Assembly (NCBI GenBank): GCA_022736595.1
Contig: DZDC01000148.1
Span: 1 to 5,131, forward strand
Length of the DNA stretch: 5,131 bases
Source: Draconibacterium orientale
Lineage (GTDB): Bacteria > Bacteroidota > Bacteroidia > Bacteroidales > UBA1556
Direction: 5' to 3'
Below the pieces are notes generated by a model that saw only the letters and a program-made list of their open reading frames with translations, had not been told where the DNA came from and did no database searches. Of this stretch, positions 1-5,131 are shown piece after piece; the stretch's first letter is position 1, and each line of letters starts with the position of its first letter. The translations under genes were made by a program, and so were the position numbers.

Positions 1-1
1 A

Positions 2-58
2 CCTAAAATGCGTTTTGCAGTAAAACACGCAATAATTACAGCCTTGTTAACGGATTAA
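2..58 (+). CDS. Possible C-terminal tail of an upstream gene (partial, uncertain)
   Basis: The frame starting at base 2 is open from the window edge to a TAA at 56-58 and reads PKMRFAVKHAIITALLTD. The other two forward frames and all three reverse frames contain stops within the first 60 bases, so if anything is coding here it is this frame. It contains an ATG at 8-10, but 16 codons from that ATG would be a very short gene; the end of a gene entering from the left is more likely. A possible terminator follows 44 bases later, which fits a gene ending here. Eighteen codons are too few to identify a family, and an open frame of this length can occur by chance. Confidence 0.2.
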   Translation, partial: PKMRFAVKHAIITALLTD

Positions 59-101
59 CGAGTTATGAATTTAACAATATGATAACAAACGAGGACTTTT
101 T

Positions 102-152
102 AAAGGCTATATAACCCTATTACAATAGGTTAGCTTTTTGTTGTTTTTTTTT
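102..152 (+). terminator. Possible intrinsic terminator of the upstream gene (imperfect hairpin plus T-rich tract)
   Basis: CCTAT (116-120) pairs with ATAGG (125-129) around a TACA loop. The stem can continue through TAA (112-114) with TTA (130-132) if C115 is bulged. It can then extend through AAA-GC (102-104, 106-107) with GC-TTT (133-137) if a 4-nt bulge and G105 are skipped. A T-rich run follows from 135 to 152, broken only by G140 and G143. The order of stem then T tract suits termination of plus-strand transcription from the left, insulating the SusC/SusD operon. The bulges make the stem weak, so this is tentative. Confidence 0.35.
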
Positions 153-160
153 AATCATAA

Positions 161-191
161 GTTGAACAAATGTTAAATATCATTAATTTTA
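161..191 (+). promoter_or_regulatory. Weak distal promoter candidate
   Basis: GTTG (161-164), 19 nt, then TAATTTTA (184-191) partly matches the Bacteroidota pattern TTTG-N19-21-TAnnTTTG: three of four bases in the upstream box and five of six fixed bases in the downstream box. If used, it would start a leader of roughly 150 nt that includes the hairpin at 223-247. In AT-rich DNA such partial matches are common, and the promoter at 284-315 is a better and closer match. Confidence 0.18.
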
Positions 192-222
192 CGCTACGAT
201 AGCAATAGAAAGTCCAAAGGAA

Positions 223-247
223 AAAATCGAGGTGCGAACTCGGTTTT
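223..247 (+). other. Hairpin-forming inverted repeat in the upstream region
   Basis: AAAATCGAG (223-231) and CTCGGTTTT (239-247) form a 9-bp stem, counting one T·G wobble, around the 7-nt loop GTGCGAA. It lies 37 bases upstream of the best promoter match. It would be transcribed only if a more distal start is used or if upstream transcription reads through. It could be a weak terminator or attenuator, part of a leader RNA, or an operator-like inverted repeat bound as DNA. The sequence alone does not decide between these. Confidence 0.3.
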
Positions 248-283
248 ATAAGTCAAATTTATGGAGTTTTTTATGTGATTTTT

Positions 284-315
284 TTTGAAGTTTTATTTAC
301 ACCTAAATAAGCTTG
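284..315 (+). promoter_or_regulatory. Predicted Bacteroidota-type promoter of the SusC/SusD operon
   Basis: TTTG (284-287) is followed by a 20-nt spacer and TAAGCTTG (308-315). The known primary-sigma promoter of this phylum is TTTG near -33 and TAnnTTTG near -7 with 19-21 nt between. Here the upstream box is perfect, the spacing is central, and the downstream box matches five of six fixed bases (C for the first T of TTTG). Transcription would start around 320-324, giving a leader of only about 25-30 nt before the SusC start codon. This is the best such match I found upstream of the operon. The start site is inferred from spacing only. Confidence 0.6.
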
Positions 316-337
316 TCTAACTAAATGTCTAACTAAA
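314..337 (+). repeat. Perfect 12-bp tandem duplication at the predicted transcription start and leader
   Basis: The 12-mer TGTCTAACTAAA occurs twice head to tail, at 314-325 and 326-337, with no mismatch and no spacer. The first copy overlaps the last two bases of the predicted -7 box and contains the predicted start site. The second copy forms most of the short leader, ending 11 bases before the SusC ATG. A gain or loss of one unit would change the leader length by 12 nt without touching the promoter boxes. Whether this matters for expression or is just a recent slippage duplication cannot be told from one sequence. Confidence 0.95.
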
Positions 338-348
338 ATTAATTTCTT

Positions 349-3300
349 ATGAGAAAGTTTACACTTTTTACAATGCTGTTCGTGTTATTGAGCAGCATGG
401 GATTAAATGCCCAAATTGCGGTAAGTGGAGTTGTGAAAGGAGATGATCAACAAAGCCTACCTGGGGTAACTATTTTCGTTAAGGGAACAACTACTGGTAC
501 TACGTCGGATTTGAATGGTAAATACACCATTTCAGCTCCAAATGAGCAATCAGTATTGGTGTTTTCTTATGTGGGAATGGAAACCCAAGAGGTTGTGGTT
601 GGGAAACAAACTACAATCAACGTTACCATGAAGTCCACAGCGACTGAATTAGAAGGAGCTGTTGTTACAGCGCTCGGTATTTCGAGAGATAAGAAGTCTC
701 TGGGATACAGTACACAACAAGTTTCTGGTGAAAATGTAAGTACGGTTCGTAACGACAACTTCATCAACACCATGAGCGGTAAAGTATCTGGGGTTCAAAT
801 TAAGTCGAGCAACAACCTTGGGGGATCAACCAATATCCTTATCAGAGGTAGTTCATCACTTACTGGAAACAACCAGCCTTTGTTTGTTGTTGATGGAGTG
901 CCAATTAGCAATGCTAACACCAACTCATCAAACCAAAAAGTTGGACGCGCTGGATTCGACTATGGTAATGCAGCTGCCGATATTAACCCTGATGACATTG
1001 AGTCAGTTAATATTTTGAAAGGTGCTGCTGCTACTGCTCTTTATGGTTCAAGAGCTGCCAATGGAGTTATTATCATTACCACTAAAAAGGGTGCTAAAAC
1101 TCAACAAGGTAAATCTTATTTAGGTGTTACTATGAACCTTAGTGCTACCATGGGTGTTGTAGATAAATCCACTTTTGTTGAATATCAAAATGAATATGGT
1201 GGGGGTTACGGTCCTTATTATAGTGGTGGAGCCCATAAAGGTTTATACGAATATGATTTTGATGGTGATGGTACTGACGATTTCGTTGTTCCAACTACTG
1301 AAGATGCTTCATTTGGTGAAAAATTTGACCCAAGTTTAATGGTTTACCAATGGAACTCATTTGATCCTTCCTTGCCTAATTACGGAAAGAAAACCCCTTG
1401 GCAAGCTGTTGAAAATGGACCTATCGCTTTCTTTGAAAATGCATATACTTTGAAAAATAGTGTTGCCGTTGATGGAGGTACTGACAAATCTGCATTCCGT
1501 TTGGGATATTCAAATTTAACCCAAACTGGTATCATGCCCAATAGTAAACTTACTCGCGATAACTTTAATTTTAGCGGCAGTTATGATTTAAATGATAAAT
1601 TAACTGCATCAGCTAATGTGAATTACGTGAAAACCAAAGCTGTTGGAAGAAACTCAACCGGTTATAGCGATAACATTTTGACCAGTTACCGTCAGTGGTG
1701 GCAAACCAACGTTGATGTATTGGAATTAAAAGATGCATTTGAGTCAACCGACCGTAACGTTACTTGGAACTGGCATGATGAAAATACACTTGTGCCTGAA
1801 TACTGGGATAATCCTTATTGGACTCGTTACAAAAATTATCAAAATGATAGTAGAGATCGTGTTTTTGGTAACATTAATTTAAATTATAAATTCAACAACG
1901 ATTTTAGTTTATTAGGTCGTTTAACAACCGATTTCACTAGCGATTTTCAAGAAGAAAGAAGAGCTGTAGGATCAATTGCATCAATTTTCGGAATTTCCGG
2001 CCTTGATGAACCATCAGGATACTCACGTTATAATCGTACAGCACAAGAAAACAACTACGACTTAATTTTAACTTACAACAAACAGTTAAGTGAAGCCCTT
2101 AGTTTAACTGCATTAGCTGGGGTTAACTATCGGACTCAATATGCAAATAGCATTTGGTCTTCAACTAATGGCGGACTCGTAGTACCTAAATTGTACTCAC
2201 TTTCCAATTCATTAAATCCAGTACTATCTCCTGTAGAGAATGAAAGCAGGATGGCCGTTTTAGGTATGTTTGCTCAAGTATCGGTTGGTTATAAAAATAT
2301 GATTTATGTGGATGGTACTGTAAGAAGAGACCAAAGTTCTACCTTACCTACTGATGCAAACTCCTATATCTATCCTTCAATTTCAGGTAACTTTATCTTT
2401 TCCCAAGTATGGAAACAAGACTGGTACTCTTTTGGTAAAGTAAGAGCTAACTTCGCTCAAGTGGGTAATGATGCTCCATTTGCATCCATATTTGATACTT
2501 ATGCCAAACCAAGTCCATTTGGAAGTACTACCTTATTTAGTGTTCCAAATACTAAGAATAATGCAAATCTGAAACCTGAGCGTACCAATAACATAGAGCT
2601 TGGTTTAGAGATGATGTTTAAAGATAATCGTATCGGATTTGATTTTGCTTTATACAAGAAAAACACCATTGACCAAATTTTACCTGTGAGTGTTTCCACA
2701 GCAACTGGTTACTCTACTAAATATGTAAATTCAGGTGAAATTGAAAATAAAGGTATCGAACTTTCATTATTTGCAAAACCCATTAAAACTGATAATTTTG
2801 TATGGGATGTGACCTTGAATTGGTCGAAAAATGTGAACGAAGTAATTTCTCTGTATGAAGATAATAAAAATTTAGTATTAGGTAGTTTCCAAGGTGGTGT
2901 TACCATTAATGCTACTGTTGGCCAACCTTACGGAACCATCCAAGGAACAGATTTTGTAATTGACACGGCATCTGGAAGACCTATTGTTTATTCTTCAGGT
3001 TCTAAAAAAGGATATTACAAAGTTAGTTCTACCTCAGATAATGTAATTGGAAACATTAATCCTGATTGGAATGCAGGTTTAAACAACCGCTTTACCTATA
3101 AAAGTTGGGCATTTAGTTTCTTGCTTGACTACCAACATGGTGGAGATATTTTCTCTCTTGACCAATGGTACGGACAAGCGACCGGTTTATATGCTAGCAC
3201 TGTATTTACAAATGACTTAGGAAATCCTGTTAGAAATACTATAGCTAACGGAGGAGGTATTATTCTTGATGGAGTTAGAGATGATACTCGTGGTGAAAAT

Positions 3301-3618
3301 GACAATAGAATTGCAGGTGACAACTATAAGGCATTTGGATATGCTCGTAATCCTAACTCTTTGTTTATTTACGATGCATCTTATCTTAAGCTACGTGAGG
3401 TTGTTTTAACTTATACCCTTCCTAAAACAATGTTTGACAAATCATTCTTCAAGAGTGCTTCTGTAAGCTTTGTAGGTTCAAATCTTTGGATCATAATGAA
3501 AAACCTTCCTGATGCAGATCCCGAAGCAGGTCTTGGTTCTGGTAATTTACAAGGATGGCAATCAGGGGTATTACCTACTACCAGAAATTTTGGATTAAAT
3601 ATTAACTTACAATTTTAA
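349..3618 (+). CDS. SusC/RagA-family TonB-dependent outer membrane transporter
   Basis: This is the barrel subunit of a SusCD uptake complex: a TonB-energised outer membrane channel that takes up a ligand presented by its SusD-like partner. At 1089 residues it is full length for the family. An in-frame TAA at 340-342 leaves ATG 349 as the natural start, and no Shine-Dalgarno sequence is present. Visible domains: signal peptide 1-22 (MRKF start, hydrophobic core, likely cleavage at NAQ); carboxypeptidase-regulatory-like domain about 24-95 (SGVVKGDDQQSLPGVTIFVKG, NGKYTI); TonB-box-like EGAVVTALGI about 102-111; plug about 130-248 with IRGSSSL, FVVDGVPI and the hallmark LYGSRAANGVIIITTKKG; then the 22-strand-type barrel. 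Barrel signatures include an aromatic stretch with EYWDNPYWTRY (484-494), NLKPERTNNIELG (740-752), GEIENKGIELSL (about 796-807) and INPDWNAGLNNRFTY (about 900-914). The C-terminal strand ends NFGLNINLQF with terminal Phe, as expected for Bam-assembled barrels. The translation contains no cysteine. A DFDGDGTDD loop (303-311) resembles a calcium site. The ALGISRDKKSLGY segment after the TonB box resembles, from memory, a common SusC subgroup. The substrate is unknown. Confidence 0.96.
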   Translation: MRKFTLFTMLFVLLSSMGLNAQIAVSGVVKGDDQQSLPGVTIFVKGTTTGTTSDLNGKYTISAPNEQSVLVFSYVGMETQEVVVGKQTTINVTMKSTATELEGAVVTALGISRDKKSLGYSTQQVSGENVSTVRNDNFINTMSGKVSGVQIKSSNNLGGSTNILIRGSSSLTGNNQPLFVVDGVPISNANTNSSNQKVGRAGFDYGNAAADINPDDIESVNILKGAAATALYGSRAANGVIIITTKKGAKTQQGKSYLGVTMNLSATMGVVDKSTFVEYQNEYGGGYGPYYSGGAHKGLYEYDFDGDGTDDFVVPTTEDASFGEKFDPSLMVYQWNSFDPSLPNYGKKTPWQAVENGPIAFFENAYTLKNSVAVDGGTDKSAFRLGYSNLTQTGIMPNSKLTRDNFNFSGSYDLNDKLTASANVNYVKTKAVGRNSTGYSDNILTSYRQWWQTNVDVLELKDAFESTDRNVTWNWHDENTLVPEYWDNPYWTRYKNYQNDSRDRVFGNINLNYKFNNDFSLLGRLTTDFTSDFQEERRAVGSIASIFGISGLDEPSGYSRYNRTAQENNYDLILTYNKQLSEALSLTALAGVNYRTQYANSIWSSTNGGLVVPKLYSLSNSLNPVLSPVENESRMAVLGMFAQVSVGYKNMIYVDGTVRRDQSSTLPTDANSYIYPSISGNFIFSQVWKQDWYSFGKVRANFAQVGNDAPFASIFDTYAKPSPFGSTTLFSVPNTKNNANLKPERTNNIELGLEMMFKDNRIGFDFALYKKNTIDQILPVSVSTATGYSTKYVNSGEIENKGIELSLFAKPIKTDNFVWDVTLNWSKNVNEVISLYEDNKNLVLGSFQGGVTINATVGQPYGTIQGTDFVIDTASGRPIVYSSGSKKGYYKVSSTSDNVIGNINPDWNAGLNNRFTYKSWAFSFLLDYQHGGDIFSLDQWYGQATGLYASTVFTNDLGNPVRNTIANGGGIILDGVRDDTRGENDNRIAGDNYKAFGYARNPNSLFIYDASYLKLREVVLTYTLPKTMFDKSFFKSASVSFVGSNLWIIMKNLPDADPEAGLGSGNLQGWQSGVLPTTRNFGLNINLQF

Positions 3619-3629
3619 TTGAAAAAGCC
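3619..3629 (+). promoter_or_regulatory. 11-nt intercistronic gap, A-rich, no Shine-Dalgarno
   Basis: TTGAAAAAGCC separates the SusC stop codon (TAA 3616-3618) from the SusD ATG. It has no GGAGG-like element and no room for a promoter or terminator, so the two genes must share a transcript. The A run just upstream of the ATG fits the A-rich, Shine-Dalgarno-independent initiation typical of Bacteroidota. The close spacing would allow ribosomes ending SusC to restart on SusD. Confidence 0.55.
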
Positions 3630-5078
3630 ATGAAAAAAATATTATTTATTCTTTTAGCTTTTATGGTGGTTTCATGTACCAAAAATTTCGAGGACATGAA
3701 TATAAACACCAAGAGTCCTGAAACTGTTGACGGTGTAACTTTATTTAGCAATGCCGAACGCAATTTGGCAGATCAAATAGCAAGCATCAACGTTAACAGA
3801 AACGTTTATAACTTATGGGCTCAGTATCTCACCCAAACCACATACACTGACGAGTCGAACTATGATGTGGTGAATAGAACCATTCCTGATAACGCATTTC
3901 GTACTTTTTACAGAGATGTATTAATGGATTTCAAAGAAGCCGATAAAATTATCAATGCTACTGAGTTTTTGCCCACAGAAACTGCTGTTAAAGCTAATCA
4001 ATTGGCTATCATCGAGGTTCTTAATGTTTACACTTGGCAACGTCTAGTGGATGAATATGGCAATATTCCTTACAGTGAAGCTCTCGATATTGATAATACA
4101 GTGCCTAAATACGATGCTGCTATTGATATTTACAAAAGCCTTTTCACACGTATTGATGCTGCCATAGCTAAACTTGATGCAAATGCTGGAAGTTTTGGAA
4201 GTGCTGATCTTCTATATGGTGGAGATGTTTCCTTATGGATTACATTTGCCAATTCACTGAAACTTAAATTAGGTATGTCTGTGATAGATGTTGCCGCTAT
4301 ATCTACTGAAGTGAAAGCTGCTATAGAAGGTGCTGCTACTGCTGGTGTGATGACCTCCAATGCTGACAATGCTAATTTTGTTTATCTCAGTGCAACACCC
4401 AATACTAACCCAATGTATGTGGACTTGGTTGCCAGCGGAAGACATGATTATGTTGCTTGCAATACAACCTGCGATCATCTTAACCCACTTAACGATCCTC
4501 GCCTAAAGTATTTCTACACAACTATTGATACTGGAGATGGTCCTCGTTTTATTGGTGGTATTTACGCTGAAAACAGTGCTTATAATAATTATTCACATCC
4601 AGGTGCAGCTCTTGAAGACCCAACGCTTCCTGGTGTTCTGATTGATTATGCTGAAGTTGAATTCTATTTGGCTGAAGCTGCTTCTAAAGGATTTACTGTT
4701 GGTGGTACTGCTGAATCACACTATAATGCAGGTATCGAGGCTTCTATTCTTTCATGGGGTGGCACTTCAGCAGAAGCTGCAACTTATATAGCTCAACCTA
4801 CTGTGGCATGGGCTACAGCAACTGGAACCGATTTGCAAAAAATTGCTTTGCAAGCTTGGACTGCTGCTTTTAACCGTGGTATGTTAGGTTGGACAACTTG
4901 GCGTAGATTGGATTACCCAACTCTTAATCCTCCCGTAGGTTCAACCAATGCTGATATTCCTGTGAGAATGATATACCCAATAAACGAACAAACACTGAAT
5001 AAAGCCAGTAGAGACGCAGCCGCTGCTGCCATTGGTGGTGATTTATTAAGTACCAAATTGTTCTGGGATATTCATTAA
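3630..5078 (+). CDS. SusD/RagB-family surface lipoprotein (SusD-like_2 type), partner of the upstream SusC
   Basis: This is the ligand-binding lid of the SusCD complex, lipid-anchored on the cell surface over the SusC barrel. At 482 residues it is a usual length. It starts with a lipoprotein signal peptide (MKKILFILLAFMVVSC): a basic N terminus, a hydrophobic core and a lipobox ending VVSC, with Cys16 the predicted acylated residue. The following TKNFED carries acidic residues a few positions after Cys, loosely like the lipoprotein surface-export signal of this phylum. FEDMNINTKSPETV (20-33) is typical of the family N terminus, and the SusD fold is otherwise rich in TPR-like helices (about 40-215). 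Other family signatures are YGNIPYSEAL (143-152), LNPLNDPRLKYF (284-295), DYAEVEFYLAEAASKGF (339-355) with HYNAGIEASI (364-373), AWTAAFNRGMLGWTTWRRLDYP (409-430), IPVRMIYPINEQTLN (443-457) and the end TKLFWDIH. These resemble Pfam SusD-like_2 (PF12771) more than classical starch-binding SusD; that assignment is from memory. The only cysteines besides Cys16 are C277 and C281. The ligand is not predictable. The gene lies 11 nt after SusC and ahead of a strong terminator. Confidence 0.95.
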   Translation: MKKILFILLAFMVVSCTKNFEDMNINTKSPETVDGVTLFSNAERNLADQIASINVNRNVYNLWAQYLTQTTYTDESNYDVVNRTIPDNAFRTFYRDVLMDFKEADKIINATEFLPTETAVKANQLAIIEVLNVYTWQRLVDEYGNIPYSEALDIDNTVPKYDAAIDIYKSLFTRIDAAIAKLDANAGSFGSADLLYGGDVSLWITFANSLKLKLGMSVIDVAAISTEVKAAIEGAATAGVMTSNADNANFVYLSATPNTNPMYVDLVASGRHDYVACNTTCDHLNPLNDPRLKYFYTTIDTGDGPRFIGGIYAENSAYNNYSHPGAALEDPTLPGVLIDYAEVEFYLAEAASKGFTVGGTAESHYNAGIEASILSWGGTSAEAATYIAQPTVAWATATGTDLQKIALQAWTAAFNRGMLGWTTWRRLDYPTLNPPVGSTNADIPVRMIYPINEQTLNKASRDAAAAAIGGDLLSTKLFWDIH

Positions 5079-5099
5079 TTTGATTATTTAACTGATAAC

Positions 5100-5131
5100 A
5101 AAAAGCGACTTCTTCGGAGGTCGCTTTTTTT
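5100..5131 (+). terminator. Strong intrinsic terminator of the SusC/SusD operon
   Basis: GCGACTTC (5105-5112) pairs fully with GAGGTCGC (5117-5124), one pair being a T·G wobble, around a TTCG loop. The closing pair is C-G, giving the cUUCGg tetraloop known to be exceptionally stable in RNA. Five A bases before the stem (5100-5104) can pair with T bases after it. A run of seven T (5125-5131) reaches the window edge. The A tract on the left would act as a T tract on the opposite strand, so the element could also stop convergent transcription from the right. It lies 21 bases after the SusD stop codon. Confidence 0.95.

Noticed and set aside
47..60. Direct repeat TTAACG at 47-52 and 55-60
   Set aside because: Two 6-base copies with a 2-base gap are too short to be meaningful, and they overlap the possible upstream coding tail.
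165..174. Small inverted repeat AACA-AA-TGTT resembling an operator half-site pair
   Set aside because: Four-base arms in AT-rich DNA are expected by chance, and the flanking bases do not extend the symmetry well.
254..261. CAAATTTA, a minus-strand match to TAnnTTTG that could suggest a divergent promoter
   Set aside because: No CAAA (minus-strand TTTG) is found at the required 19-21 nt distance, and no reverse-strand gene lies to the left in the window.
567..773. Reverse-strand open frame of 68 codons inside SusC
   Set aside because: It lies wholly antisense to the signal-peptide-proximal and plug-domain coding region, has no recognisable features, and is a shadow of the SusC reading frame. 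The reverse frames at 2499-2699, 2709-2906 and 3129-3323 were rejected for the same reason.
818..1018. Forward open frame of 66 codons in another frame inside SusC
   Set aside because: It overlaps the highly conserved plug domain and ends well inside it. The translation looks like a frame shadow, and no initiation signal is seen.
1681..1839. Trp/Tyr-rich stretch of SusC (residues about 445-497) considered as a novel binding insert
   Set aside because: Similar aromatic WW, TWN and EYWDNPYW patterns are, from memory, common in this SusC subgroup, so it is more likely a family feature than an insertion.
4130..4478. Two overlapping reverse-strand open frames inside the SusD-like gene
   Set aside because: Both are antisense to clearly conserved SusD coding sequence and overlap each other. 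Their Ala/Ser-rich or irregular composition follows from the codons of the real gene.
1..5131. CRISPR arrays, tRNA or rRNA genes, insertion sequences, attachment sites and riboswitches
   Set aside because: No spaced repeat array, cloverleaf-like segment, transposase coding sequence or terminal inverted repeats, or recognised riboswitch core was seen on either strand.

Overview
The window carries one complete SusC/SusD-type outer-membrane uptake unit from a member of the Bacteroidota. Four things point to that phylum. The SusC/RagA plus SusD/RagB pair is its hallmark. The DNA is AT-rich. Neither gene has a Shine-Dalgarno sequence. The upstream region also has a good match to the unusual Bacteroidota housekeeping promoter (TTTG, about 20 nt, TAnnTTTG). 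I cannot name the genus from the sequence.

Layout: positions 1-58 may hold the last codons of an upstream gene, followed by an imperfect hairpin with a T-rich tract (102-152) that could be its terminator. Positions 153-348 are non-coding. They hold a 9-bp hairpin (223-247), the best promoter match (284-315) and a perfect 12-bp tandem duplication (314-337) covering the predicted transcription start and leader. Positions 349-3618 encode a 1089-residue TonB-dependent SusC/RagA-family transporter. After 11 nt, positions 3630-5078 encode its 482-residue SusD-like lipoprotein partner. Positions 5100-5131 are a strong intrinsic terminator with a TTCG tetraloop.

The two proteins should work together. 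The SusD-like lipoprotein sits on the cell surface as a hinged lid and ligand-binding subunit over the SusC barrel. SusC then imports the captured oligomer into the periplasm using TonB-ExbBD energy. With its own promoter and terminator, the pair looks like a self-contained two-gene operon. No glycoside hydrolase, protease, sigma/anti-sigma pair or hybrid two-component sensor is visible here, so the substrate cannot be assigned.

I found no convincing undescribed system. The points most worth checking are the duplicated 12-mer at the promoter/leader, the upstream hairpin, an Asp-rich calcium-type loop in SusC and a CxxxC pair in the SusD-like protein.
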